From Monoplex corrugatus (lineage: Eukaryota > Mollusca > Gastropoda > Littorinimorpha > Ranellidae), in contig JAPXFY010000026.1 of assembly GCA_030674185.1 (NCBI GenBank), positions 47,553,362 through 47,617,361 on the forward strand: a stretch of DNA of 64,000 nt, read 5' to 3'. The number at the start of each line of letters is the position of its first letter. The first letter of the stretch is position 1. A program made the position numbers and the translations under genes. Below the pieces are notes generated by a model. The model was not told the origin of the DNA. It worked only from the letters and a program-made list of their open reading frames with translations, and searched no databases. Below are positions 1-9,862 of the stretch, piece by piece.

Positions 1-110
1 GAGCATGGTTTTTAACTGTTGTCTTTTATCTTAACCAGGTTGTAGTTTTTGACATGGTATTAGCCCTGATATGGCTCAAGTAGTCAGCTGGGCTATAAGC
101 AGTATAAACT
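1..110 (+). mobile_element. 3' end of retroposon family B (copy B0)
   Basis: The stretch reading 'gatatggctcaagtagtcag' followed by 'ctgggctataagcag' matches the 3' end shared by the B copies ending at about 8,100, 16,130, 34,450 and 38,700. Only the tail is inside the window and it is diverged. It lies in a flotillin intron. Confidence 0.5.
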
Positions 111-902
111 TGAACATGGCAGACTATGAAATTTTTAAACTGATAAGATTTATTGCAAAAAGGGGCACTTCAACCAGGTGACAAAGTGTGATTCACCTGA
201 ACGGTCACGGAGGGCAGGCTGTGTTCAGAAGTAAATGTGCCCGCAATGGTGTTCCACTCTTTCACTACTGCAGCTATGATATAATCTATGCATGCGGTCT
301 GCAATATTTAATGACAGCATTGAACGTGGCCAAGTTTCTTGTTAAGATGGCAGACATGGAAAAGAAGTGTCAGTGTGAGTGTGATGAAAAACTGTTAAGT
401 TTTGCATGATGGCTTCCAGACAAAGGCATTGAACAAGGCCAAATTTGGTTCACAGACATTTTTTCAATGCCACCAGGATAAATTCCTGTATCTCATAATG
501 TCAATGAAAGGGAATAATTGAGCTCTGTGTACCCTATGCAAGCATGATTTTTCAATATGAAACATCAGCATGTTTGACTGCAAGCAGCATGTTGAAAGGA
601 TGTCTCATAAATAGTTTGCTGCTTTGAAATTCATTCTGTCTATCTGTCTGTCTGTCTTTATCCCTGTCTCTCTCTTTTTCTTTCTCTCCGTCTGTCTCAT
701 CTCTCTGTCTTCTCTCTTTTGTCTGTCTTCTCTCATTTTCTCTCAGTCTTCTCTCTGTCTCTCTCTGTCTCTTTCTCTCTTCCTCTTTCTCCCCCCACCC
801 CCACACTATGACCCCAAACATCTCCAGCCTGGTCCCTCCTCCTCTCCCACACATGAAAAAAAGCAAAAGCCTACTGGTACTGTCTGTCTTTATCGTCCAC
901 AG
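111..902. other. Flotillin intron, left part
   Basis: No exon is recognisable between the window edge and the acceptor at 901-902. Positions 640-795 are a CT-rich tract (tctgtctgtctg, then ctctctct) that serves as the polypyrimidine-rich approach to the acceptor. The open frames on both strands here are low-complexity or extensions of the exon into the intron. Confidence 0.6.
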
Positions 903-1084
903 GCAGCCAAGACCAAGCAGCGAATCCGAGAAGAGCAGATGCAGGTGACTGTGATCGAGCGTGGCCAGGCCATCCAGGTGCAGGAACAGGAGATCGTTCG
1001 TCGTGAGCGCGAGCTGGACGCTCAGGTGCGAAAGCCCGCAGAGGCCGAGAAGTTCCGCCTGGAGAAATTGGCTGAGGCTAACAA
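903..1084 (+). CDS. FLOT1: Flotillin-1-like, exon (coiled-coil part, about human residues 230-290)
   Basis: The exon starts after the acceptor 'cgtccacag' and ends at donor GTGAGT (1085); 182 nt, start phase 0, end phase 2. The translation opens [15 protein letters not shown] and includes [17 protein letters not shown] and [18 protein letters not shown]. This is the conserved flotillin heptad region; the QEQEI.RRE and RKPAEAE..-LE.LAEA motifs match flotillin-1 rather than flotillin-2. Flotillins are palmitoylated scaffold proteins on the cytoplasmic face of membrane microdomains. They hetero-oligomerise through this coiled coil and act in clathrin-independent endocytosis and signalling. The N-terminal SPFH/PHB domain must be encoded before position 1. 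The family call is secure; the symbol is by homology. Confidence 0.93.
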
Positions 1085-1733
1085 GTGAGTGTGATTTTTT
1101 TGTTCGTTTGTTTAGTTTTGATATTGTCATGTATCACTCCCTTTTGCATTTGCATTGTTAGATAAGAAATACCCCCTGATATTTTGATTTATCCAACATT
1201 TTACACAAAGGTAGTCATAGTGTTTTGTTCTGTTTTTTTTATATTTGTTTAGAACACTTAATAGCTGTTAACCCTTTGATTCTGGCACTCTCCACCAGCT
1301 GTGAAAAGGTAACACTTCAGGGAGTCTAACAAACAAATTGTCATACCGACAAACACACTGCAGCTTACTTACATAAAACTTCAGTAGAAAGATGTTTATT
1401 CAGACATGCCAACACAGCCATAATTCAACTCTATGATTGCGGGTAAATGGCATGTACAGTGTTTTTTCTTTTTACACTTTGCAAATGATAAAATTTGTTA
1501 TTTTTTGTCGTCTGATAAATATTTTAATGGTGTTTTCTGCGGTAGTTTTGGAGATTGAGTAAACAAAAGTCGCATGTAATTTAAAAACAATTTTTTTGAT
1601 AATGCTCTCAAGACATACCATAGCTAAAAGCATTAGCAGTGAAAGGGCTAAGTAATCCCTCTTTTTTTTGTTGCGTCTTATAAAGTCATTCAAGATTTGC
1701 GTTGTGTTGATTTGTATATATTGCGGATTGCAG
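1085..1733 (+). other. Flotillin intron with no clear element
   Basis: AT-rich intron. A diverged 'ttaaccctttgattct' at about 1,268 followed by 'ctccaccagctgtgaaaagg' resembles the start of the hairpin MITE family (see 9,671-9,862), and 'gcagtgaaagggcta' at about 1,636 could be its far end, but the middle is not alignable by eye. No exon seen. Confidence 0.4.
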
Positions 1734-1779
1734 GACGAGAGTGGTTATGGAAGCTGAAGCCGAAGCTGAAGCCATCCAG
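1734..1779 (+). CDS. FLOT1: Flotillin-1-like, 46-nt micro-exon
   Basis: Acceptor 'ggattgcag', donor GTACAG at 1780. The first base completes the Lys codon begun at 1083-1084, then TRVVMEAEAEAEAIQ is read in frame and the exon ends in phase 0. The EAEAEAE heptads are the flotillin signature segment between the RKPAEAE and GEAEA motifs. The exon is too short to be found without the phase match to its neighbours. Confidence 0.9.
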
Positions 1780-1873
1780 GTACAGATTATGTATTCAAAT
1801 ACTGATGGTGGTGGTGATGTTAGTGATTGTGGTGGTGGTGGTGGTGGTTGTCCAGATACGAATCATGTACTGA

Positions 1874-2372
1874 TTTTTTTTAGGATCATCGCACTCAGGG
1901 AGGTTACCTTTGTGCTCATCTTCTTTTTTTTCGTCCCATTATTTTCTACGCCACCTTAATGGCCACAGAAGCTGGAACAGTTTTTATAATGCAATGATAA
2001 TGATGTCGATGAGGATGATAATCATGATGCTATGGAGTTCCATTTAGGATTGAGACTGCGTGACAGGGCTGTACTCTATGCTTACTATCATAATATGTCC
2101 TGGTGTCAACCAGGCCTGAGAGATGCAGACATCTGTGGCGCTGGTCAGGATTTAAGCAACACCCTTAATGATGCATCCGTGAAGTGGATGAGACTCGACT
2201 GTGTGGTCCAAGTCTTCTCATTGAGCCCATAGCACGCCAACTCTGGGTAGGAGCCAGTTAGAGCCGAAAAATCCCACAATTATTTAGTTTTGAAGGGACT
2301 GATGGGGATTCAAACCTCAGCCTTCCAGTCGGTAGTCCGTTGCGTTGACCAGTACACCACGGCGACTGGTAC
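1874..2372 (-). mobile_element. tRNA-derived SINE, family A (copy A1)
   Basis: About 500 bp matching the defined copy at 27,428-27,910. On the minus strand it begins with a tRNA-like head; the B box GGTTTGAATCC (reverse complement at about 2,311-2,321) has one mismatch to GGTTCGAATCC. The body includes 'gtcaaccaggcctgagagat', and the tail reaches a poly-T (poly-A on the minus strand) at 1,874. It lies in the flotillin intron, antisense to the gene. Confidence 0.8.
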
Positions 2373-2390
2373 GAGTCATGTATTTAAAAG

Positions 2391-2470
2391 ATGATGATGA
2401 TGATGATGATGATGATGATATGGTGATGATATGATGATGATGGTGGTGTTGGTGGTGATATGATAATGGT
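2391..2470. repeat. (GAT)n microsatellite
   Basis: GAT repeated about nine times from 2,391 and then degenerating to ATGATGG/GGTGAT. It adjoins the head of SINE copy A1. Confidence 0.85.
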
Positions 2471-2960
2471 GATGGTCATGATCATAATACCAATCACTTG
2501 CACATTTCTAATTGTTACTTTACAAAGTTTTCTTTCTTAGAAGAAAGTTGAGTTACACAGCTGATGGAAACATCAACGAAGTTAGCCAACCTTTGATTTT
2601 GTCCTAAATCTAATGAACTTCTTTCTTTCTTGTCTTTTGTGTACAGTTGACAAACACCATTTGGCAGAAAATTCATGCTTTTCTTGTTTAGTTAATTAAA
2701 TACGAGTTCTCAATCCATTTTAATGTGTTTCTGTTTTTTAAAAAAAGATTTATATGAAAGTTAAAAATTGGAAAACCAACTTTAGAATGAATACGCATTA
2801 ACATCTGTTCTCTCATCTGTTTCTGTTTTTTTTTTAAGGAAAGTTAAAAAAACAAAAACAACAACTGTTGATTCTTAACAAATTTTGACACGTTCTGTTA
2901 CTAAGTTCCCCTTCACTCTAGTTTTCAAACACCCAGCCCCATCTCCGTCTTTCTATTTTT
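2471..2960. other. Intron sequence, nothing recognised
   Basis: AT-rich, several poly-T and poly-A runs, no coding signal and no repeat that I can match elsewhere in the window. Confidence 0.5.
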
Positions 2961-2974
2961 CCATCATCAACTCC

Positions 2975-3030
<56 letters not shown>

Positions 3031-3078
3031 CCCCCTCCCTCTCTCTCTCTCTCCCTCCCCCTCCCTCTCTCTCTCTCC
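2975..3078 (+). repeat. (CT)n microsatellite
   Basis: Pure CT run followed by CT/CCCTC imperfect repeat in the flotillin intron. The Leu/Ser-rich frame through it is an artefact of the repeat. Confidence 0.9.
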
Positions 3079-3196
3079 TGTCTATGGACTGAAGTTAAAA
3101 AAAAACTTTTTGAATTGTATAGTGTGTGTAGACCATTTTAATTTCATATTGAAAAATAGACCTTGATGTGTTTTTCTTATTACATATGTTGCACTG

Positions 3197-3249
3197 TGTG
3201 TGTATGTTGTGTGTTGTGTGTTGTGTGTTGTGTGTTGTGTGTGTGTGTG

Positions 3250-3295
<46 letters not shown>

Positions 3296-3381
3296 AGTTT
3301 AAGTGTGTGTGTGTGTGTGTGTGTGTGTGCGCACACTTAGATAATACATACATACATACATATTATATATGTATATATAAT

Positions 3382-3417
<36 letters not shown>

Positions 3418-3430
3418 TGTGTGTTTGCAG
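3197..3430 (+). repeat. Compound (TG)n microsatellite with duplicated flank
   Basis: TGTGTGTTG units then pure TG to 3,291, 'tttgcagtttaag', TG again to 3,328, a TACA/TATA block, TG from 3,382 to 3,424 and a second 'tttgcagtttaag'. The repeated 13-bp flank shows that the tract grew by duplication of a larger unit, not only by slippage. Confidence 0.9.
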
Positions 3431-3671
3431 TTTAAGTTACAGGATTAAAAAAAATAGACTTTCGTAGGTTTGAAGAACATATGACAATTTTTGTTTCTGC
3501 CAGTCTCGGAAGACGTAACATTGTTTCTTTTCTTTTGGTCAGTCACAAAGGATTTCCATGTGAAATTTTGGCTGCGCTTTGGTTACGCATTTTGACTGTC
3601 TTTTCTTAAAGGCTTATTGCACTTAACAAGGTTTTCTTTGATGCACTTGGCCTTTGACCTTTGTCCTACAG

Positions 3672-3809
3672 GTGAAGGGAGAAGCCGAGGCCTATGCCAT
3701 TGAAGCCAAGGCACGAGCAGAAGCTGAACAGATGGCCAAGAAAGCCGATGCCTGGAAGGATTACCAGGATGCTGCCATGGTCGACATGGTGCTGGAAACT
3801 CTACCCAAG
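3672..3809 (+). CDS. FLOT1: Flotillin-1-like, exon encoding the GEAEA...[10 protein letters not shown] block
   Basis: Acceptor 'tgtcctacag', 138 nt, phase 0 to phase 0, 46 codons. It reads [20 protein letters not shown] then [20 protein letters not shown] and LETLPK. The [20 protein letters not shown] core is nearly invariant in flotillin-1, followed by the amphipathic YQ-AA--DM-LE-LP helix. The donor is the weak AAG|GTTGGT. That exact junction sequence is what the downstream minisatellite repeats. Confidence 0.95.
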
Positions 3810-5945
3810 GTTGGTTATTTTCTCTTGTCAGATCACCCAAGGTTGGTTATTTTCTCTTATCAGACTTAACCAACATTGGTTGTGTTCTCTTGTCAGACTA
3901 ACTCAGGGTTGGTTATTTTCTCTCGTCAGACTTACCCAACATCAGTTCTTTTCTCTTGTCAAACTTACTTCAGTTTGGTTATTTTCTCTTGTCAAACTTA
4001 CCTCAGGTTGATTATTTTCTCTTGTCAAACTTACCTCAGGTTGATTATTTTTGTCTTGTCAAACTTACCTCAGGTTGATTATTTTCTCTTGTCAAACTTA
4101 CCTCAGGTTGATTATTTTTGTCTTGTCAAACTTACCTCAGGTTGATTATTTTCTCATGTCAAACTTACCTCAGGTTGATTATTTTCTCTTGTCAAACTTA
4201 CCTCAGGTTGATTATTTTTGTCTTGTCAAACTTACCTCAGGTTGATTATTTTCTCATGTCAAACTTACCTCAGGTTGATTATTTTTGTCTTGTCAAACTT
4301 ACCTCAGGTTGATTATTTTCTCTTGTCAAACTTACCTCAGGTTGATTATTTTTGTCTTGTCAAACTTACCCAACATCAGTTCTTTTCTCTTGTCAAACTT
4401 ACTTCAGTTTGGTTATTTTCTCTTGTCAAACTTACTTCAGTTTGGTTATTTTCTCTTGTCAAACTTACCTCAGGTTGATTATTTTTGTCTTGTCAAACTT
4501 ACCTCAGGTTGATTATTTTTGTCTTGTCAAACTTACCTCAGGTTGATTATTTTTGTCTTGTCAAACTTACCTCAGGTTGATTATTTTCTCTTGTCAAACT
4601 TACCTCAGGTTGATTATTTTCTTGTCAAATTTAACTCAGGTTGATTATTTTTGTCTTGTCAAACTTACCCAACACCAGTTCTTTTCTCTTGTCAAACTTA
4701 CCTCAGGTTGGTTATTTTCTCATGTCAAACTTATCCAAGGTCAGTTATTTTCTCTTGTCAAACTTACCTCAGGTTGGTTATTTTCTCTTGTGAAACTTAC
4801 CTCAGGTTGGTTATTTTCTCATGTCAGACTTACCTCAGGTTGGTTATTTTCTCATGTCAAACTTACCCAAGGTCGGTTATTTTCTCTTGTCAAACTTACC
4901 TCAGGTTGGTTTCTCTTGTCAAACTTACGTCAGGTTGGTTATTTTCTCCTGTCAAACTTACCCAAGGTTGGTTATTTTCTCATGTCAAACTTACCCAAGG
5001 TTGGTTATTTTCTCTTGTCAAACTTACCTCAGGTTGGTTATTTTCTCTTGTCAAACTTACCTCAGGTTGGTTATTTTCTCTTGTCAAACTTACCTCAGGT
5101 TGGTTATTTTCTCATGTCAAACTTACCCAAGGTTGGTTATTTTCTCTTGTCAAACTTACCTCAGGTTGGTTATTTTCTCATGTCAAACTTATCCAAGGTC
5201 AGTTATTTTCTCTTGTCAAACTTACCTCAGGTTGGTTATTTTCTCTTGTGAAACTTACCTCAGGTTGGTTATTTTCTCATGTCAGACTTACCTCAGGTTG
5301 GTTATTTTCTCATGTCAAACTTACCCAAGGTCGGTTATTTTCTCTTGTCAAACTTACCTCAGGTTGGTTTCTCTTGTCAAACTTACGTCAGGTTGGTTAT
5401 TTTCTCCTGTCAAACTTACCCAAGGTTGGTTATTTTCTCATGTCAAACTTACCCAAGGTTGGTTATTTTCTCTTGTCAAACTTACCTCAGGTTGGTTATT
5501 TTCTCTTGTCAAACTTACCTCAGGTTGGTTATTTTCTCTTGTCAAACTTACCTCAGGTTGGTTATTTTCTCTTGTCAAACTTACCTCAGGTTGGTTATTT
5601 TCTCTTGTCAAACTTACCTCAGGTTGATTATTTTTGTCTTGTCAAACTTACCTCAGGTTGATTATTTTCTCTTGTCAAACTTACCTCAGGTTGGTTATTT
5701 TCTCTTGTCAAACTTACCTCAGGTTGGTTATTTTCTCTTGTCAAACTTACCCTAGGTCAGTTATTTTCTCTTGTTAGACTTACCCCCAAGGCTGGTTATT
5801 TTCTCTGGTAATACCCAAGGTCAGTTATTTTCTCTTGTCAAACTTACCCAAGGTCAGTTATTTCTCTTGTCAGACTTACCCAAGGTTGGTTATTTTCTCT
5901 GGTCAATTCCCAAGGTCAGTTATTTTCTCTTGTCAAACCCCCCTC
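3797..5945 (+). repeat. 33/34-bp minisatellite, about 64 units, beginning at the exon-3 splice donor
   Basis: Tandem units of consensus 'cttgtcaaacttacctcagg' + 'ttggttattttct'. The first unit overlaps the end of exon 3672-3809 (ACCCAAG|GTTGGTTATTTTCTC). Units differ at a few positions (acccaag/acctcag, gtcag/gtcaaa, ttggtt/ttgatt; a 34-bp form with 'tttttgtc'). A 458-bp block is duplicated inside (compare 4,721 with 5,179). Long open frames of up to about 336 codons run through it only because most units are 33 bp and free of stops; they encode an 11-residue period and are not genes. Spacerless direct repeats, so not a CRISPR array. Confidence 0.97.
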
Positions 5946-5989
5946 TCCACTCTGCCTCCCCCATAACTCAGCCCTTTACAGAACACCTA

Positions 5990-6330
5990 CGCTCCATACA
6001 TCATTTTGAAGTTAAGAATGGCAACTTCTCAATGCTGCTTACAGCAGTACAAAATGACCTGATCAAAATTCTCAAGAGAACGTTCAGGATGGTTTCTAAG
6101 GAAAACCTAGCGGTGAATGCTCTGAAATGTTCTCGTCTGATTTCGTAAAACAAAGATAATTTACATGTGACATTTCAGTTGGCCACAACTGCTACAGTTT
6201 TGTTGAAATGTTTTGTTTGTATATTGTCGAAAAGGAAAATTCATGTCCTTTGCAGTGAACTTAATGATTTGATATCTCAGAAAACAACTTGTGTCCTCTG
6301 TTGTGAGGAAGTGTCACATTTTGAAATACA
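5990..6330 (+). repeat. Old dispersed repeat, also at about 25,870-26,110
   Basis: Shares an ordered set of diverged blocks with about 25,870-26,110: 'aaggaaaacct-gtgaat', 'caaagat', 'acatttcagttg-ccacaa', 'tacagtttt', 'tcatgtcctttgcagt' and 'aacttgtgtcctctgttgtgag'. Both copies are on the same strand and heavily diverged. No coding capacity; class unknown. Confidence 0.45.
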
Positions 6331-6894
6331 AACCACACAATGAGCAGTAAACACCACAAAGCACACCAGTATAACATAGTTGGTAGCAGAAATCATCCAG
6401 CCAGCCATTCAGCATGGAGAAGTGATTACAGACAAGTTTACCTGTACAGTTTTTGCATATTTTTACACAGTTTTTGGAGCCAGTATATCAGTGCACAAAT
6501 ATATTTCAGTACAACTGCAGAAAAGGGGGGGAGGGAGAGGGGGGGAGCATTGGTGTCCCTTTAAAGAGAAAAGATTTCTTGCTGTTTTTGATTAGTTAAA
6601 TTTAATTTCTTAAAAATAGGCTGCTTCTATGATCCAGGAATTATTGGAAATTGAGGAAAGATTTTGGATGGAAATGTTATGACTACAAAAAGCATGCAGA
6701 AAATGTTACGATTCGACTTTTTTCTTCGCCGTAATCATCACATCATCTTCTTTGTGCCTGCATTCCTGTACAACATCTTGCTGGTGATAATTTATTGTCG
6801 GTGCTTGCTCTTTTTTTTCTTTGGTTTGGTATACAATTTTGCGGAGTACACAGTTGTTGAGACGAGAGTACACAAACTGCAAACTTAATTTAGA
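6331..6894. other. Intron sequence, nothing recognised
   Basis: Contains a purine-rich G-run (about 6,525-6,547) and poly-T runs. Short open frames have no protein-like composition. Confidence 0.5.
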
Positions 6895-7395
6895 CAGGTC
6901 TGTGGTTAATGCAGCGGACTACTGAACAAAAGGTCGTGAGTCTTAACCCCTATTAATCCTTTGACTCCTGCACCCTATCCCCCAGCTGCAAAATCTTCAT
7001 CCTTTGACTCCCTCACCTGATTCACCAGCTTCTTGCAGGAAGTTGATGGATCGGGTGAGGGAGTCAAAGGGTTAAGTTTCTGTTTCAGTAGCATAGTTGA
7101 CAATGTGGAATGCTGGTGAGCAGGGTGCGGAAGTCAAAGGGTTAATAAAAAAAATTAGTGTAGCTTTTTTCAGTCCTGACCGGGCTCTAACCAGAGTTAA
7201 GTATGCTATGAGTCTCATTTACTTTATGATTTATTTTTAAACTTGGTTGTTTGTCAAATAACATGACCAACTCTGCAGGTGGCTGTATCTCTCAGCCTTG
7301 GTTGTTTGCCAAGATATTTGAGGAAAGTGAACATAGAGTACAGCTCTATCATGCATCCTCAATCGTAGGTGGAACTCCATAGCATTATGGTCTAT
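6895..7395 (+). mobile_element. SINE family A (copy A2), split by a hairpin MITE
   Basis: A tRNA-like head fragment (ggttaatgcagcggactact) lies at 6,903-6,922 and the SINE body ('gaccaactctgcaggtggct', 'aagtgaacatagagtacagc') at about 7,170-7,395. A TTAACCCTTTGAC-type hairpin MITE sits between them at 6,953-7,143. Diverged old copy. Confidence 0.65.
6953..7143. mobile_element. Hairpin MITE family C (copy C1) inside SINE A2
   Basis: Ends are 'ttaatcctttgactcc' and 'ggagtcaaagggttaa' type inverted repeats, with an inner hairpin 'tttgactccctcacctgatt' facing 'atcgggtgagggagtcaaag'. TTAA at both ends. Compare the better preserved copy at 9,671-9,862. Confidence 0.75.
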
Positions 7396-7548
7396 CACCT
7401 CATTATTATGAAGTCATCACAGGAGTTATCTAGTTTGCTTTTAGATAGGGGTTTCTGTTTCCTATCATTTTCTCTTTTTATCAAAAGACTCATTATTTCT
7501 GCCTCCCAGATTATTCACCTGTATCTTCCAAACTCTTCCTTAGCTCCC

Positions 7549-8102
7549 GCCCCCCCCCCCCCCTGGGGATTCAAGGGGCTATTTCAGTATAATAGTATTG
7601 CCCCTTCTGGAAATTCTGTACTGGAAATTTCCTCTTTTCTGTCACTCTCTTTGTTTCTGCCTTGCTCTTTCGCTTTCTGTCATTTCTTCCTATCATTTTC
7701 TGCCCTGCTGGTCCGTTCACCTGTATATGTTCAATAAAGTCTTACATGCGTTCTCTTAAGATTGATAATTGGATACATGTATTAAGAGCACTTTTGGCTC
7801 TAGGGAAATGATATATGTGGAAGCAGTTTTAGATAAGTTAGGCCCGTTTTTGTATATGTGTTAGTGTCCTTAGTTATTTTAAATTTGTAATCAGGTTATG
7901 TTTTTTAAAATCCCATGTGTGATAATTTGGATGGAGTGGTCAATGCCAGGGGCATCTCCATATCTTATCTGTGGAATTGCATTGATATGTGTACTTACTT
8001 TTCTGTTCCTTTTTTTTTGTTGAAGTAGTGTGTGTTTTTTGAAACGGTTATATAGCTGAATGCAGTTGGCTGGGGTTTAAGCAACAATAAGAAAAAGAAT
8101 TT
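7549..8102 (+). mobile_element. Retroposon family B (copy B1), with 9-bp target-site duplication
   Basis: About 550 bp, starting in the CCCC...TGGGGATTC motif and ending at 'gggtttaagcaacaataaga'. It is flanked by the direct repeat 'ttagctccc' at 7,540-7,548 and 8,103-8,111. It aligns along its length with the copies at 15,583, 33,098 and 38,128 ('gctggtccgttcacctgtat', 'gataattggatacatgtatt', 'gtgtccttag'). No ORF. The A-rich end and direct-repeat flanks imply LINE-driven retroposition. Confidence 0.8.
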
Positions 8103-8291
8103 TTAGCTCCCTGAAGATGATGTGTGAGTGTCTTTAACGCAGAATAAAGAACCATTATACATGCAAAAATCCACTCTGTCTGCTATATGAATTTGCATAC
8201 TTTGATAGGGGGTGCTCACATATGCTTTAGCCTGTGTAAAAAGAAAACTACTCCATATGACATACCACTACATTTCCCAACCCTGTGACAG

Positions 8292-8455
8292 GTGGCAGCT
8301 GAGATTGCCCAACCCCTGACCAACACAAGAAGATCACAATGGTGTCAAGCGGCAAGGGCGACGTGGGCGCACAGAAACTGACCAATGAGGTGATGTCCAT
8401 CATGGAGAAACTGCCCTCTGTCGTCGAAAACCTCACCGGAATCAACATCTCCAAG
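8292..8455 (+). CDS. FLOT1: Flotillin-1-like, exon with one-base frame disruption
   Basis: Acceptor 'cctgtgacag', donor GTCAGT at 8,456. It opens [12 protein letters not shown] in the phase set by the previous exon. The homologous continuation [20 protein letters not shown] then [22 protein letters not shown] is one frame away, starting at 8,330. The jump falls in 'aacacaagaagatc' (about 8,320-8,332) and is the size of one missing base, most simply one A of an A run. Both halves match flotillin-1 (KIT-VSSG; LP--VE-LTG--IS). Either a real frameshift removes the last 50 or so residues or the assembly dropped a base. Given otherwise intact splice sites and codons, a sequence error is more likely. 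Confidence 0.88.
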
Positions 8456-8483
8456 GTCAGTGAAGGTTGAGAGAAGGTGGATT

Positions 8484-8501
8484 GGGGGGGGGGGGGGGGG
8501 G
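8484..8501 (+). repeat. 18-G homopolymer just inside the intron
   Basis: An uninterrupted G run begins 28 bp after the donor at 8,456, followed by GAGGAGGAAAGGGG. Intronic G runs near donors can bind hnRNP H-type factors. The run length is also a place where read accuracy is poor. Confidence 0.8.
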
Positions 8502-8754
8502 AGGAGGAAAGGGGAAAGAGACACAGTGAATGACTGATCCTTTAACTGACCAGTTCACAAAGAGGATGGTCAGTCTGTTGATATCTGCGTATTTATGTGT
8601 TAATGTGTATTTCATATTTAAATTCATTTTATTTTGTCACAATGGATTTACCATGTGAAACTTGGCCTGCAGTGCAGTTTCACCTAGGTTTTTTTGTTTT
8701 TTATTTATTTATTTTTTGATATGGTTCTGAGCAGTGGGGTTGGGCTTTAATTAA

Positions 8755-9395
8755 ATGGTAACAATAATGATAGTAATGATCATAATAGTAACATATTTAA
8801 TATTAACAATAATGACAATAGTAATAGTGATAATAATGATTACGATGATGATAAATGATCATGATCAAACATCTGATGACACCACTGGTAGTTTCGATAT
8901 TTGCCATAGCAGAATATGTTTTTCTTTGGTCTATAACTATCCATTGGTCACCTCCCCAGGCGGTGCAGAAGCGCACCTTGTAAAAGTCAGAGGAAAAAAA
9001 CGTGGAAGCTGGTTCAGGTATTTGTGTTTACAGCTCTGCAACAAGTTGACATTCACGTTTGTACTCTGTGCACATCTAACGACTCGTATCATGATCACAA
9101 GTGTCTGAGTAATATCTCAGAGTGATAACATCATGCATGTTGAATATATAATAATCATATTATGGTGATAATGATAATAATGATAATAATAATGATTGCA
9201 GTAATAATGATGATAATAGTAGTGATAATGATAATGATGATGATGATGATGAATTATAGATCATTATACTGATAATAATACTGATTATGATGAAAATTAT
9301 AATATTGATAATAATAATAATAAAAATGTAGAAAAAAGTGTGAATAAAGATGATAATGATGTCATGATCATGATCATCATAATGATTATAATCAT
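8755..9395. repeat. Degenerate AAT/GAT trinucleotide-rich region
   Basis: Two blocks (8,755-8,870 and 9,140-9,395) of imperfect aat/gat/ata trinucleotides, separated by about 270 bp of ordinary sequence with no recognisable exon. Confidence 0.8.
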
Positions 9396-9670
9396 TCTTG
9401 TATAGAGCTATTCTCCTAGCTCATTTGGACTCACTGTTCATTACATATGAACAAGATACATACAGAAGCACTGATAACATCAAACTGAAATATGCATACA
9501 TCAGAATACTCATATATTCATGCACGTACACAAATATATGCATACTAACATCCTCTAACCACACTTACACATACGAGCTCGTATGTCTATGGTTGTAAAT
9601 GTATACGTACATAAATGATCGCCCATGTTCTATAGAAGTTGGAAGTGCGTATATGGTTTGGCGCATTATC

Positions 9671-9862
9671 TTAACCCTTTGACTCCCGCATCCTATCCAC
9701 CAACTGCAGAAACTTAACCCTTTGATTCCCTCACCCTATCCACCAGTTTCTTGCAGGAAGGTGGTGGATAGGGTGAGGGAATCAAAGGGTTAAGTTTTTG
9801 CTTTGCTAGCATGGTTGGCAATACAGAATGCTGATGGACAGGGTGCGGGAGTCAGAGGGTTA
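9671..9862. mobile_element. Hairpin MITE family C, best copy (C2): a hairpin nested within a hairpin
   Basis: The outer arms are 'ttaaccctttgactcccgca' (left) and its near-complement 'tgcgggagtcagagggttaa' (right). Inside the left half sits a second, almost perfect hairpin, 'ttaaccctttgattccctca' with 'tgagggaatcaaagggttaa' (9,714-9,795), whose loop is around 'tttcttgcaggaagg'. Both hairpins start and end in TTAA, the piggyBac-type target. No ORF. Related copies: 6,953, 18,796, 19,691, 24,607, 49,055 and the array at 48,180. Confidence 0.85.

Noticed and set aside
624..902. N-terminal extension of the first flotillin exon in the same open frame
   Set aside because: It is CT-rich intron read through in frame; the acceptor at 901-902 and flotillin homology fix the exon start at 903.
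4651..5661. 336-codon open frame with an 11-residue repeat (LVKLTSGWLFS)
   Set aside because: It is the translation of the 33-bp intronic minisatellite. Three overlapping frames are equally open, and no start, splice or codon-bias evidence supports a protein.
3797..5945. CRISPR-like array
   Set aside because: Units are contiguous direct repeats with no spacers, in an animal intron. The same applies to 33,390-34,210 and 54,217-55,582.
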